A stretch of DNA of 64,000 bases from Siphlonurus alternatus (GCA_949825025.1 OX463781.1:5807370-5871369); one strand, 5' to 3'. Numbered from the stretch's first letter, positions 1 to 11,825 are shown. A program made the numbers and translations. Notes: generated by a model not told the origin, from the letters alone.

Positions 1-150
1 AAAGGGGCATGGGTTCAAACCCGACCTCGGTAAAACTTTTTATACTTCCAGGCCTCTAAAAAATCTGAAAAAAAAAAAAATCAGTGACTGGCATACCTTT
101 GCACCCTCTGTCCATTTGTACAATAAAAAATTTTGAGGTTGATTATTCCA
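1..150. repeat. Family A palindromic element, right part (cut by window edge)
   Basis: Contains the B-box-like GGGTTCAAACCC at 10-21 followed by the family's arm, ending with GAGGT and ATTCCA. The same arm recurs near 4.8, 18.2, 33.5, 38.3, 39.4 and 44.4 kb. The left arm lies outside the window. Confidence 0.7.
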
Positions 151-441
151 TATTGGAATATTTTTCAACTTTATATTCTTTTTTTTTTCTGCCAAGCTCT
201 CAAAATTTCCAAATTTTATAGAAATTCTAAATTTCACACTGCTTGAAACTTTTTTTTTTTTCTACAGACATGTTGCAATGTTTCTATGTGTCAACATCGT
301 GTGAGTCGCTTCATGACCTGATCTTATCTCTCTTGGACACAATAGATTGTGCTGTTACTATTGTGATATTCTTTCAAACATTTCACATCATACATGCTTA
401 GACTTTGAAGTTTCTTATGCCCACATCAGTAGTCCCCCCAC
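151..441. other. AT-rich intergenic or intronic DNA, nothing recognised
   Basis: Homopolymer-rich sequence without a supported gene or repeat. The N-terminal exon(s) of the ceramidase are expected upstream of 1115, but no coding match was seen here. Confidence 0.5.
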
Positions 442-617
442 TTAAAGCCGCGTTCACAATTGGCGTCAAATTTTTCTAGACGCGCGTCAGAAGCGTCTGA
501 AGCTTGCAATTCCAAGCTTCTAAAAATCATGTGCATGCGCGCGTCAGTTTTTTGACCAATCAGAGGCTTTTGACGCTGCGTCTAGAAAAATTTGACGCCA
601 ATTGTGAACCCGGCTTA
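442..617. repeat. Palindromic MITE (family L)
   Basis: Near-perfect inverted arms: CGTTCACAATTGGCGTC at the left is mirrored by GACGCCAATTGTGAACC at the right, with TTAA-like flanks. The inner arms carry TCTAGACGC and its complement. Only copy in the window. Confidence 0.75.
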
Positions 618-627
618 ATGCTTTTAA

Positions 628-1063
628 CCTGAGAATTGGTAAAACTAAAAAATAAATAAATAAAATCATCAGAATCTTCTTCAAATTAACTAGGTAGACT
701 TAAAATGTTCAGTCTTTTTCTTTTTTTGTTATTTTTTTTTTTGTTATTTATTTATTTTATTTTTTTTTTTTTCAGTTCTGATTTTTTTCAAATTTTTTTT
801 AACCACTGAATTATGAAATATATGCTCATCAAATTTGGGCGAAGAATTGTTGTAAGTCTCAGCGACTAAGGCTTCGATTGACAGTACTACTTGGCATGTC
901 CTCGGCAAAATTTGATGAGTATATATTTCATAATTCAGTGGTTAAAAAATTCTGAAAAAAATCAGGACTCATAAAAAGACTGTAGTAAGTACAGTACAGT
1001 ATACGAATTTTATTTGAAGAAGATCCTTCTATGACTTTTTTTTTCGTCCCAATTCTCAGGTAG
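628..1063. repeat. Inverted-repeat element (family M)
   Basis: The left arm starts with ACCTGAGAATTGG and the right arm ends with CCAATTCTCAGGT. Inner arms share AACCACTGAATTATGAAAT and its complement. It lies directly upstream of the first visible ceramidase exon. Confidence 0.7.
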
Positions 1064-1114
1064 TACTGTAACTTTCCTAGGGAGAAGCTGCTTCAACGTC
1101 AAGCTTTGTTTCAG

Positions 1115-2620
1115 TTGAGCAACGTGCTATTCTTTCTGATGCCACCGGTTCTGATCCATCTGTTCCGAGAGTATGGTCGCTTCGTCAACCCCGGCATCCA
1201 CGTGATCTGGGTGCTGCTGATGGTGGTGGGAGTTAGCTCCGCCTACTTCCACGCCACCCTCAGTCTGATTGGTCAACTACTGGACGAGCTTGCCATCCTG
1301 TGGGTCCTCATCGCAGCTTTCTCAATGTTCTTTCCTCGCAGGCTTTTCCCGATCTGCTTTCACAACGACAGGTAACAGAAATATATTTATGAGTACTTGG
1401 ATTAGAGACCTATAGTCAATACATCAATAAATTAAATTCATCAATTGAGTTCGATAAATGTCCGAAACTCGTCAGTAAAAAAATTACAGCAATGATTAAT
1501 GTCACCGTGGCACGGCCATAGTTCAATATTTTCCTATATGATAAACTGAAAATATTTTTAATCTATAAAATAAAGTACAAAATATTTTTAAGTTTGCCAT
1601 CATAATGAGCTATCTACCTACCAAAATCCATGTGCAATAATTAATGAACTATCTGCTTTACCTTTAACCTTGGAATTGCACTCACCTGATATAACAGAGA
1701 GCCGATTATTGCATATAAAATTTAGTTTTATTTTCCGATTTAACTAACAGCAGCCACGTTTCCCAGGAAACTGTTCAGTCTCGCAGCGGTGGTGTTTGCC
1801 ATCTTCGCAACGTGCCTCGCCTGCCTCCATCCGGCAGCAAACGCCTTCGCTCTGATGGCCCTCGGAGTGCCGGCACTCGCCCTGCTGGTCAATGAACTCA
1901 AACGGTGAGACATGTGTAGTGATGTTGTCTCAAATTTTTTAAAAGATTGCTGCATCATACCTACAAGGGGTTTTTAAGCACAAATTTTTAATGCCAATTA
2001 AATAGAGAAAAGTACATAACAAGCAATCTGCAACGTGTCACCTTTATGAAACAAGTAAAAAGAACTACTGAAGTCACAGCTTGTCTGAATTTCCATATTT
2101 ACCTGTTAGATAAAAGTAAAATATTGCAGATTGCCTACTGGCACTACTTGCTATTGTTTGTTTGTCTTTTGTTACTGTATTATTATTTTACAAGTATTTT
2201 AGTATGTAATGTTTTAACCTCTTTTATCTAACGAAATATGTTGTTACCGTTGAGCCCCCAATCCTGTGAAGTCTGACTCCCGGTCTTCTGTCTCACAGCT
2301 GTCAGTGCGAGAGAGTTCAACGACTCGGTATCCGCTGTGCTGTCGTTTGGGTGCTGGCCGTGACATGCTGGGTCAACGACCGAATGTTCTGCTCAACGTG
2401 GCTGTCGCTCAACTTTCCGTACCTGCATGCGTTCTGGCACATCTTCATCTTCATTGCGTCTTACACGGCGTGCGTCCTCTTCGCATACTTCTCCGTCAAG
2501 GACGAACAGCCAGAGCAGACTCCGGTCCTCAAGTACTGGCCAAGAGACAACTTCGAGTTAGGAATTCCGTATGTATCCATCAGATGCTACACTAAGAAGC
2601 CTAACAACCACCAGATCTGA
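1115..2620 (+). CDS. ACER2: Alkaline ceramidase (ACER1/2-type), 3' three exons
   Basis: Integral-membrane hydrolase that cleaves ceramide to sphingosine and a fatty acid in the Golgi/ER. Exons are 1115-1371, 1767-1904 and 2299-2620, each with AG/GT borders, joining in frame and ending at TGA 2618-2620. The family's active-site residues are all visible: Ser and His of SAYFH plus Asp of QLLDE in the first exon, and two His spaced four apart in LHAFWH in the last. That is the Ser/His/Asp/His/His zinc-site pattern known from ACER3. Several hydrophobic membrane segments are present. The protein reads from about residue 40 of the family (SNVLFF) to the C terminus, so the exon(s) with the first helix and the acidic calcium-site residues lie left of the window. 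Assignment to ACER2 rather than ACER1 rests on FPRRLFP and HNDR-like stretches and is less certain than the family. No clear polyadenylation signal was seen. Confidence 0.94.
1600..1720. repeat. Family K fragment in ceramidase intron
   Basis: Degenerate copy of the AATAATGAGCTATCTGCT repeat, with the inverted partner near 1700. It lies between the first two visible ceramidase exons. Confidence 0.5.
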
Positions 2621-2667
2621 GTTATACTTTAGTAAATGCTTTTTATCTCACACCAAAGCTCATTTTG

Positions 2668-3136
2668 TCTATCGTCCGGAATAATGAGCTACTGTATCTG
2701 CTACTATGATCTTTTTGCAATAATGAGCTATCTGCTATATCAAGTGAGTGCATTTAAGAGCTGTAAATGGTGGCTTCAAGTGTTCCCCAGCGGGAAATTT
2801 TTTTCCATAAGACACCATGTTAGAAAATTTGAATAGTAGTGTATTTTCTCCAAAAGCTATAAATTTAAAAACATCTCCTACCTTCCCATTGAGGGGTCTT
2901 CTGATAATGAATCAAGAACTTATTTTCCTCTAAAAAAATTTCTTTAGTGCCAAAAATAGCAATTTTGAGTTTTTATTTTACATAGATTTGGATAGGACGC
3001 TCGGAACAAAGCAAAATCAGCTGACTTGAAGCCTCCACAGGTATAACATAAAGCTCATTGTTGCACTCACCTAAAATAGCAGATAGCTCATTATTGCAAT
3101 GAGATCATGGTAGCCAATAGCTCATTATTCCGGACG
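2668..3136. repeat. Family K element with an inner palindromic element
   Basis: Outer ends read CGTCCGGAATAATGAGC and GCTCATTATTCCGGACG. Between the two half-elements lies about 270 bp (2768-3038) bounded by GGCTTCAAGT and ACTTGAAGCC. That inner unit also occurs without the outer ends at 21290-21830 and 52138-52436, so one element has inserted into the other. Confidence 0.7.
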
Positions 3137-3751
3137 AGGAATGATATATTAGTTGCAGTTTGTCACGTATTTAATGCAATCTTTTTCTGCTATCTATAAT
3201 TGCTGAATATTTGTAATACTTTCCTTGTTCTAGACATAACATGTATTAAAAGGATGAAAACCTACTTTAACGAGACACAAACTGTAGATAAGCTAACAGT
3301 ATGCTAGACTAATACCTTATTATATCTCATAATCCATTATTATATGGATAAGATAAGTGAGCTCAAAACAAATTATTTGTGGTGTTATTAATATTTGCCC
3401 GTAGAAAAAGAAAATTTACATTGATTATATTATATTCAAGTTATTTTGTATTACTCTCAAATTATTTGTAAGGCTACCCTAAAATGGTGAATTTAATACA
3501 AAATTCTGCACCATTTTTAAACTATAGTATCTCATTATTTTCTTTTATAATACTGTATTCCAAGTTTTTTTTACACCTCATTCTACTCTTCTTGTTTTCT
3601 TATATTCAAATATATTTATATTTAGCCTTTATACTATAGTTTTAACTAATACCAATGTTCCTTAATTTTTATTAAAAAAATATTAATAAATGAAAGAAAA
3701 TGGCACCTAAGTACCACTATATTCAACTACTGTATAAAACTTCATAACTTC
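3137..3751. other. AT-rich DNA, nothing recognised
   Basis: No coding signal and no internal repeat match. Confidence 0.5.
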
Positions 3752-3868
3752 AGAATGCAAAACACGTAACTACATAAGAAATTTATGGAATTATGACCCT
3801 TATGACCTAGTGAGATAAGGTTTATAGTTCCATCAAATTTTTTTGTAGTTATGTGTTTTGCATTCTAG
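3752..3868. repeat. Short inverted repeat
   Basis: AGAATGCAAAACACGTAACTA is mirrored about 85 bp later as GTAGTTATGTGTTTTGCATT with one or two changes. A small foldback element is the likely explanation. Confidence 0.55.
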
Positions 3869-4699
3869 TCCAGAACTTTTTCAGACAGCTTATTTAAACA
3901 ATGAATGAAACTATTAAAAAAATGCAATAATTCTAAGTGATAATGCCTACTTATTAACAAAATGCACAATTTTTATAAAAATATTATATTGTAATATTAA
4001 TTGAGCCAAAAATTAACACAATATGGTTCATTTTCCTGAACTATTTTCATTGTATATACTATGACACATACTTCTGTTATGTAAACTAAACTCTTCTTAA
4101 AGACTAAATAATATTTTATAAACAATAATTATTACATCAGCCTTATTATACAATAACTATGAATTTAAATGCAATTGTATGTAATATTAATACATTGATG
4201 TTGTTGCATTAAACACAAATTGTGTCATCAGCACTTTTATATTAAATTTCTTCTGGTATGAGAAATTTAACTTATAAACAATTGTGTCATGTATTTCTTT
4301 TTTGATGTATAAAGTTAGTTAATTATTTGAGATTTCAAAATTAACAACAAAATTGGCAGCCACTAAGATAATTATTGACTTTATAATCAAGTTAATGTCT
4401 GTTTTGTTTTAGTAAGGTCTATCAAGATGTACAGTCACAGTCATATTAAAAGGGACATGTTTCTCTGTCCCATTCTTTATGCCTACCTCTGTACTTCTAT
4501 AATATAATTTATGATCAATATTTTAAATGGAAAATAATTTGATGAATAGGCAGTCGTCAAAAATTATTTAAATTTAATTGATTTAATTTAAAATTTAATT
4601 ATAAAATTGTATCAAAGATAGCAAGAATTGATCTCTCTCTCTCTGTATTTTGTATTTGCTTTTGTAAAATGAAAAACCTTAATGCAATTTTTTATTCTA
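3869..4699. other. AT-rich DNA, nothing recognised
   Basis: Includes a short CT-repeat at 4632-4644. No gene or dispersed repeat was recognised. Confidence 0.5.
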
Positions 4700-4930
4700 T
4701 AAATGAATAGAGGGTGCCAAATTACGACACTGCATTTTTTCAATAAGTTTTGCCGAGATCAGGTTTGAACCTTTGTCCCTTTTAAGGTCCTATTATTTTA
4801 TTATATTATAAGAATGACGCCTAATTGAAATACTTTCAATATATATATATTTTTTAAATAGTTTCTGAGCTGTAAAAAAATCGGAGAAAACTTTACACCC
4901 TCTATTCATTTGTGCAATAAAAAATTCATG
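4700..4930. repeat. Family A palindromic element, degenerate
   Basis: Has AATAGAGGGTGC at the left, the B-box-like GGTTTGAACC near 4762 and TTTACACCCTCTATTC at the right. Confidence 0.65.
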
Positions 4931-5460
4931 CAGCTTGTTCATTCTACTTTTTTTTTCTGTTGCCTTTTTTTTTTTTGTCATAATTTATTAAATCGTTTAC
5001 TCATGATTTAGTATTACAACTCAGTAAGGCACAGACAATGTTTTTAGGACTAAGGGGCTGCTGGCAGTGCCTCTACCTAACCACCGATAGGTTGGTTGGT
5101 GCCTATAATTAATTATTAACATGAATTGTTGCTATAACGTGTAAACAATAAAATGTTGTAAATATTACCATGAGCATACAATAACAAAAAAAGCAACATT
5201 TCTTATGATATTTTGTTTCATTTATAAAATTATTTATTTATATTATTGTGTATTAAAATTTCTATAATTGTTATTCATTTTACATTTTATTAAAATATTA
5301 TATGCAAATGATAAGGCAACTAAATTAAATTTTGAGAAACTATTAAAAACACCAAATATTTTCAACAAAGAGTTCAATATACTTCAGTATTATTTTGAAA
5401 TTATCCAAATTAAAACATGATCATTATGTTGTTGTGAAAAAATGTACTAATATCCAAAGC
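4931..5460. other. AT-rich DNA, nothing recognised
   Basis: No coding signal. A short GGTTGG run occurs at 5090. Confidence 0.45.
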
Positions 5461-5820
5461 TAAGGGTAAGGTAACACGCCAAGACGTGAAAAGTATGAAA
5501 TATATCTTAAAGTGTCCTCCTCTACATCCCCTATCAGTAGCTAAAATATCAGGTACACAAATTCGATTTAGTTTTTTGAGTTATTAATTTTTAAAATTGA
5601 CTAAAAATTTAACATGGAAGTTCCATTTCTCCATGTTAAATTAGTTAACTTTAAAAATTCATAACTCGAAAACTAGATCAAACTTGTATACCTGATATTT
5701 TAGCTACTGATAGAGGATGTAGAGGAGAACTTTTTTTAAAAATATTTTAAAATATATTTTATAATTTTCATGCACGTGGGAATAATTTTTTTTAACATTG
5801 AGCATGTAACCTTACCCTTA
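5461..5820. repeat. Family B palindromic MITE, copy 1
   Basis: Ends with AGGGTAAGGTAAC and its complement between TA dinucleotides. The arms carry TCTACATCCCCTATCAGTAG and TCGATTTAGTTTTTGAGTTA. The two arms pair over almost their full length around CATGTTAAA. Confidence 0.85.
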
Positions 5821-6137
5821 ACTTGGTACATTTGGCCTAAATATTTTATTTCAACTGGTTATTCTGTGGAGATAGTATGTTTAGGCAAAATCCAATAAGT
5901 TGAAATTGAATATTTTGACACTACCACGATTGTATTGTATATAATTGCAGCTCTTGTCAAGCTTTAATGCAGTAAGCATATTATTAATATGTATCAATAC
6001 TTTTATTTCCCTTCAATTTTGTTATGACTTTTATCAGCATTTTTCATAGAAAATAATGTTGTAATAGTACGGTAGATATTTTTCTAGCATTTTATAGAAT
6101 AGTTAGAAATAGGTAACCAGTATTTTTGTTTTAACAA
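5821..6137. other. AT-rich 3' flank of the LINE, nothing recognised
   Basis: No target duplication matching the far end of the LINE could be identified. Confidence 0.45.
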
Positions 6138-6156
6138 TTTTTTTTTTTTTATAATT

Positions 6157-6162
6157 TTTATT
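6157..6162 (-). terminator. Polyadenylation signal of the LINE
   Basis: AATAAA on the - strand, 6 nt before the poly(A) tail that marks the 3' end of the element. Confidence 0.7.
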
Positions 6163-6234
6163 CATAAAAGACAAGATTATGTACACTTTACATAAATTTA
6201 CACCAACAATTTCAAAAAAAATATAATATATTCT

Positions 6235-6269
<35 letters not shown>

Positions 6270-7086
6270 TTTTTTTCCTTATACAGACTTGTTTGATCCT
6301 TAAGTTCTAAATAAAAAACAAACAAACAATGTTTGACTCATATACAGCTGCTCTATAATACAATAAGTTTACACAGACAAAGAGCCACAGCCCTTCTAGG
6401 TCCATCTGAAACAAAAGGACTTTAGTATATATGTTTTATGCACCACAAAAACATAAATATTTATCAGATCTATTAACTTCTATATGAAATTTATAATTAA
6501 CCAGAAATATATTATCCATATATATCTTATATTGCAAATACAAAAGATAATAATAATAATTTACTCTATATTAAAGAAATACAAAAATACTTTATTTTTA
6601 TTGAAAACCAAAGAGTTAGATTAGATTACTTCTCAATTTTGCAAAATACACTATTTTAATAATTTTTTTTTTTTATCAATTAAGGTTTACATTAATCAAT
6701 TTTAAAAAACAAAAGTTTACTGAAACATAAGGATGCTCATTTAATAACTGAAACAAAGACAGCTGAAACAAAAGAAACTGAAACAGAAAGATAACATTGC
6801 ATTTACTTTATCATACGAAATATAAATACTTTTCTGTACCATTATACTTCATCACTACTTTGTACAAATAGAATTTCACATGTAAATCATCGGTACCAAA
6901 TCTGTATTATACCAAATACGTAGTATAATTTACAGTAAACTAACTTTACACAACATTTTTTTTTTTTTTTATTATTATTTTTATAACTATTAAATTTTTT
7001 TTATAAAATTTTTACTTCATGAATATTGATTTTATATATAAAAAATAGAATGTCTGCAATATATAAAACTAAGATAATAATATTTT

Positions 7087-10000
7087 TTAATGCAATAACA
7101 CTTCAAGTGCGTTTCCTAATTTCTTTTTAATATTATTTTTATTCTTACAACATATCCATCTATTTTTTATATATATCTTAAAACAATTTAAACTATGTAC
7201 TTTATATCGACCAATAAGACTATCCACCAAGTAGCTCATTAGCCACAACACTGAGTTCATTATTTCTGGAGGTCGTATTTCACTGAGATCACCATATAAC
7301 AAATGACCTAGTGTTACAGCATTTCGCGTATTGGTTATTTTTTCAATGATATCAAATGCCCATTTCACAGTGTCTTTTGCAATACCACAAGTAGTTAATC
7401 TATGAAATAAATTATCATATTCACCACATATCTCGCATTTATCATCATTTATCAACCCAATAGCTTTTCTCCTCACTTTAGTTGCATATATATTATGTGC
7501 AATTTTAATCCAAGTTGATCTTATTGATTTATCTACAAACTTAAAATTTATACATTTATATACATTTTCCCAACATACATTCCTTGCATGTTCAACATCA
7601 ACTGAGCCAGGCGCAGATGCCACAATATTTTCTCCGTACCCCAGAGCTTCCATATTTTTTTTATAAATATTTTTACATGACCAAGGATCCTCATTTTTTG
7701 ATTCTCCATATAATAATAGACCTAAGATATAAGATATACCATTATTAAGCTTAACAACATTTGGCCAATATGGCAAAGAGTCACCATGGATATTTTTGTA
7801 ATATTTTAACACTGATTCCATTGATTTAGAACCTTTGCCTTCCATTGCTCTTTCTGCCGATATAAATAACAAAGCATCACATTTTGCTTTTATATTTATT
7901 AACCCTAAACCACCCTTTTCTGGTGGCAAATAACTTTTTTCTTTTGCTATTCTAAAAATATCACCAGCCCATAGGAAAAAATTTATATGTTTCATTATTT
8001 TTTTTTCAATGCATGGTTTAATTGGTAAAACACTGGCTGCGTACCACATTTTTGACAATGCAAAAGTTTGAACAAAATCTACTTTTTCTAGTAATGAGAT
8101 ATTTCTCCACTTATTTTCATACAATATATTCATTATTTTAAGATTTATTTGATCCCATGTTTTTGTTTGTGTTTGAGCAAAAGTTTTCCCTATTATAATT
8201 CCCAAAATTTTAACATATTCTTTTTCCGTTAACCAATCAGCATCATATTTTTCTTTATTATGATTTGCTCTGATTAATTCACACTTTTTATTATTTATTT
8301 GTGCACCTGATATATGACAGTATATATTAATACAATCTTTTACAAGTTTAAGTTCCTCTTTACTTGTTATTGCAACCGTTAAATCGTCCGCAAAGGATGC
8401 TAATTTAAACAATGAATCAAATATTTTAACACCCTTTAATTTTTTCATTAATAAACTTATAAAGGGTTGAATAGTGATACAAAATAAAGCCATTGAACAT
8501 GGACAACCTTGTCTCACAGATCTTTTTATTTTAAATTTTTTTGACAGCCTACCATTTACTTTAATTTGTGATGTGGCATCTCTATATAGAAATTGCAATG
8601 CTTTTATTAACCTCTCATCTATTTTGTATTCTTTCAACACCAACCACATATATTTATGATAAACTCTATCAAAAGCAGCCTTAAAATCAATCGTTATAAT
8701 TGCACCTTTTTTTTCTTTATTGAATATATAATGAGCAGCTGTAATAACATCATTCAGTGTATCACTAATTTTTTTTCCAGGTACTGAACAAGTTTGTACC
8801 GGATCAATAATCTTGTCCATAACTGTTTTTAGTCTGTTCGCTATGCATCCAGAAAATATTTTATAGTCAGTATTTAGCAAAGTTACTGCTCTAAAGTCCT
8901 TAACATATTTAGGATTTGTTATTTTTTGTAACAAATTTACAATTCCTGTACATTGTTCTTCACCAGAAAAGCCATTAATTAACACATCGTTATACATCCT
9001 AGTAAATGATTTTCCCAATATATCCCACAAAACTTTATAAATCTCTATTGGGAGACCATCTGAACCTGGAGATTTATTATTTTTTCCTGCTTGAATTACA
9101 TGAAATACTTCTTTTTCAGTTAATGGTCTTCCTAATTCCTTAAATTCTTTTTGATCATCCCTAGATATCTTTCGTAAATTATTTTTTATAAATTCTATCA
9201 TCTCCTTATCATCAATTTGATCTTCTCCTGTGTTACTAAATGCTTCACTAAAATGATGATAAAATATATTTAATATATCATCTTCATTTGTATACGTCCT
9301 ATTTGTTTGATCATCTTTAATTAATTTTATTTTTTGTCGATTACCGCTTTTGTATTGTTTCATTACTTGATAAATTCCAGCTTTTTCAGATGAAAAATTT
9401 ACCCCACTTTTAGCTCGAATTTTTAAACCTTCTAATGACCTTTCTTGTAGTTTTATAATTTCTCCTTTTACTTCTTTTATCTCATCTTTATACATGCCGC
9501 ATTTGATATTTTCTGAAACCATATCTGAAAAAACCAAATTATAATATTCTAATGTCGACCGTCTCCATTTCTCTATGCTATCACTTTGCGTTTTACAAAA
9601 ATTAATAATAAGTGGTTTTGTATATCTCGTCCACCAAGTTATTGAATCTTTAAAGTCCTTTTCTTTTTTCAGACATTCCATACAAAGCTCATTTAATTTT
9701 TTTATAACATCATCTCTAATTAATATGCTAGTATTTAATTTCCATGTTTTATTTACAGCTTTTTGATAATTTTCTTTATTATGTAAAAAGTCATCTATTT
9801 CAATAGAAAACCCAACATGATCTGATATTACTATTGGACTTATATATGACTTACGAATATTTGAGCACAATACTTTTGAAACGTAAATTCGATCTAATCT
9901 TGAAGAGAATCTACTTGCATTAAAAGTAAACAATATTTTATTTTTGTCTGTTATCCTCCATGCATCCTTCAAATCTAATCCATTGATTAAGTGCGCAAGC

Positions 10001-10467
10001 TGCACACATTTATTAAATCCCGGTTTTTGATCTAACTGTGATAACACACAATTAAAATCTCCAGCAAAAATAATCCCTCTATTATTTGAATTAAATAGGG
10101 GTGTCACATTTTCATTAAAAAATATTTTTCTGTTTTCTACATTTTTGGCCCCTGCTGGTACATAAACATTTATAAATAGTACGTTATCAATCAAGACTGA
10201 TAAACCCCTACCATCCACTAGACGGTTTACTTCTTTTGCTTTTAATTCTTTCTTCCAAAAAATTGCTACTCCGTAACACCTATCTCCCAAATTAACCACA
10301 CAATCATATTTTGCAAACCAAGCTGTGCATTCATGAGTTGTTACTTCCTGCATAAAAAAAATATCAGGATTTTCCTGTTTGATCCAATCTCGCAGCGTTA
10401 CGACTTTGAATTGTTGCTTTATTCTATTTATATTTAATGTGGTTATTTTAAGAGCTTTTCTTATCAT
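7087..10467 (-). CDS. LINE ORF2: AP-endonuclease, reverse transcriptase, zinc finger
   Basis: 1126 residues with no internal stop. Residues 8-220 are an APE-type endonuclease that nicks target DNA: LNIN (12-14), MQEV with Glu41, GDFN (136-139) and SDH (215-217) are the expected catalytic positions. Residues about 445-700 are the reverse transcriptase, with Asp594/Asp600 in the ITIDFKAAFD block and a FADD box at 692-695 in place of the usual YADD. The C-terminal 120 residues contain a CX2C-X7-H-X4-C zinc motif (CEICGEYDNLFHRLTTC), as in the zf-RVT domain of Tx1-like elements. The start ATG overlaps the stop of a small upstream ORF as ATGA. Translation is probably by reinitiation or readthrough from the ORF1 mRNA, but this is inferred. 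Length and domain order fit a complete protein. Confidence 0.95.
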   Translation of the reverse strand: MIRKALKITTLNINRIKQQFKVVTLRDWIKQENPDIFFMQEVTTHECTAWFAKYDCVVNLGDRCYGVAIFWKKELKAKEVNRLVDGRGLSVLIDNVLFINVYVPAGAKNVENRKIFFNENVTPLFNSNNRGIIFAGDFNCVLSQLDQKPGFNKCVQLAHLINGLDLKDAWRITDKNKILFTFNASRFSSRLDRIYVSKVLCSNIRKSYISPIVISDHVGFSIEIDDFLHNKENYQKAVNKTWKLNTSILIRDDVIKKLNELCMECLKKEKDFKDSITWWTRYTKPLIINFCKTQSDSIEKWRRSTLEYYNLVFSDMVSENIKCGMYKDEIKEVKGEIIKLQERSLEGLKIRAKSGVNFSSEKAGIYQVMKQYKSGNRQKIKLIKDDQTNRTYTNEDDILNIFYHHFSEAFSNTGEDQIDDKEMIEFIKNNLRKISRDDQKEFKELGRPLTEKEVFHVIQAGKNNKSPGSDGLPIEIYKVLWDILGKSFTRMYNDVLINGFSGEEQCTGIVNLLQKITNPKYVKDFRAVTLLNTDYKIFSGCIANRLKTVMDKIIDPVQTCSVPGKKISDTLNDVITAAHYIFNKEKKGAIITIDFKAAFDRVYHKYMWLVLKEYKIDERLIKALQFLYRDATSQIKVNGRLSKKFKIKRSVRQGCPCSMALFCITIQPFISLLMKKLKGVKIFDSLFKLASFADDLTVAITSKEELKLVKDCINIYCHISGAQINNKKCELIRANHNKEKYDADWLTEKEYVKILGIIIGKTFAQTQTKTWDQINLKIMNILYENKWRNISLLEKVDFVQTFALSKMWYAASVLPIKPCIEKKIMKHINFFLWAGDIFRIAKEKSYLPPEKGGLGLINIKAKCDALLFISAERAMEGKGSKSMESVLKYYKNIHGDSLPYWPNVVKLNNGISYILGLLLYGESKNEDPWSCKNIYKKNMEALGYGENIVASAPGSVDVEHARNVCWENVYKCINFKFVDKSIRSTWIKIAHNIYATKVRRKAIGLINDDKCEICGEYDNLFHRLTTCGIAKDTVKWAFDIIEKITNTRNAVTLGHLLYGDLSEIRPPEIMNSVLWLMSYLVDSLIGRYKVHSLNCFKIYIKNRWICCKNKNNIKKKLGNALEVLLH

Positions 10468-10646
10468 AAATTATTAGCAATTTTTAAATTTATATAAATT
10501 TTAAACCAAGAAAACAAAAACATTAACATTTTACAAATACTAATCATGGTATAATATTTTTTTTTATACAAGATATACAAAATCTCCATACTATATTTCT
10601 TACTTTTCTTTTGTCCTCGACAAGGACTTTTATAAGATTGAGACAT
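10464..10646 (-). CDS. Small ORF between LINE ORF1 and ORF2
   Basis: 60-residue open frame starting MSQSYKSPCRGQKK and ending in a hydrophobic/aromatic stretch. Its TGA overlaps the ORF2 ATG by the ATGA tetranucleotide, and its ATG lies 63 nt beyond the ORF1 stop. It has no recognisable domain and may be chance, but the arrangement is the classic one for termination-reinitiation. Confidence 0.3.
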   Translation of the reverse strand: MSQSYKSPCRGQKKSKKYSMEILYILYKKKYYTMISICKMLMFLFSWFKIYINLKIANNL

Positions 10647-10709
10647 AATTTTAATTATATTTGTATATTATATATTATACTGTATTCTTAGTATCATTTA
10701 CTTATCTTA

Positions 10710-11825
10710 TTATTTGTCCTTTTTCTTGACTTTCCCCGCTTGACTGGAGGAAGCCGAGCCGTCACTTTCAATACTGCTTGCGGATGAAGTACGTCCACGC
10801 TGGCCGCCGGCGCCGCCAGCAAGCAAATTCCTCACACCGCCCGCGTGTAGTTTATTTACTACTGCAACCTTGGGACTCGCTGTGTTATTTAACCTTTTCT
10901 TTGCTTGTTCTGCTACTTTTAACACTTCTCCTACTTCCAACTGATCCTCCGTTTTACTTCTTTGTCTCTTTCTGTCCAGTTCACCTTTTTTTTCATATGT
11001 TTCCTTATCCTTGTCCTCGTTTTCCTGTGTCATTTCCACTAACTGTTGACTTTCTTCTATTACGTTCTCCTCTATATCTTGTGATTTTTCTCTTGCTTCT
11101 TGATCTTTCTGCTTCTGTGACTCATCCATAGCGGGGAACTCTTCTTGACTGAAAATATCCGGCCGACTGTGCCTATAGTAGTACTCGGGTTGCCTTCGCA
11201 TCACATTCCGGCGACGTGGACAGTCCCGTACGAAATGTGTTTCTGCGTTGCATATCTTACATGTCCGTTTTTGTCCAGAGTATACCACCTGTGCTTTGAT
11301 GACGTCATCATCATCCTCAGCATAAGGAATGTAAGAAGGTATCTGCATGTCTAGCACCATCTTGAAAACTCTCACACCATTCTTTACTTGTAAGGCATAC
11401 CCTCGCCCCCATTTCTCAAAATCACTAGCTAGCACTTTTCCATATGCCGATAATGCACTTATAATCTTCTCCATTGGTACCTCAAAAGGTACATTCAGTA
11501 CTCTCACCATAGTAATTTCAGTTATCTCCCTCACCGGAATTTTCCATTTTTTCCCAGTATTGTCATCAAAATCATATTCACCAATAATATTTTCACAGGC
11601 TTTGTCATATTCTTCTTTGTTCACAATCTTTATATACACTATTGTCTTCTCCATGTCCAGTTGAATACCATCAATTATCTCGATAGGTATTTTAACCACA
11701 TGCTTTATCCACGAGTGAACGATGGCCGCTGGAGGCCGTGCCTTGCCACTACATACCGAGAAGTCAATCTCTAATGTATTTTCCCTAACACTCCCCATAT
11801 TGGGGGTGTTAGGCACCAACTGCAC
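10710..11825 (-). CDS. LINE ORF1: RNA-binding protein with CCHC zinc knuckle
   Basis: 371 residues. Residues about 100-160 (ITMVRVLNVPFEVP, then LSAYGKV and a GVR-like turn) look like the RRM-like fold of Tx1 ORF1 and ZCCHC3-type proteins. A single zinc knuckle CX2CX4HX4C follows at 189-202. The C-terminal third is charged and disordered: Glu/Lys/Gln-rich at 240-300, then Gly/Ser-rich, then Lys-rich at the very end. It is expected to coat the element's RNA and act as a nucleic-acid chaperone. The ATG at 11823-11825 is the first in frame after the short leader. Confidence 0.88.
   Translation of the reverse strand: MQLVPNTPNMGSVRENTLEIDFSVCSGKARPPAAIVHSWIKHVVKIPIEIIDGIQLDMEKTIVYIKIVNKEEYDKACENIIGEYDFDDNTGKKWKIPVREITEITMVRVLNVPFEVPMEKIISALSAYGKVLASDFEKWGRGYALQVKNGVRVFKMVLDMQIPSYIPYAEDDDDVIKAQVVYSGQKRTCKICNAETHFVRDCPRRRNVMRRQPEYYYRHSRPDIFSQEEFPAMDESQKQKDQEAREKSQDIEENVIEESQQLVEMTQENEDKDKETYEKKGELDRKRQRSKTEDQLEVGEVLKVAEQAKKRLNNTASPKVAVVNKLHAGGVRNLLAGGAGGQRGRTSSASSIESDGSASSSQAGKVKKKDK

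Noticed and set aside
6138..6150. Target-site duplication for the LINE
   Set aside because: Sequences next to the poly(A) tail and next to the 5' leader were compared by eye and no repeat of useful length was found.
10778..11664. Open frames on the + strand
   Set aside because: Antisense of LINE ORF1.
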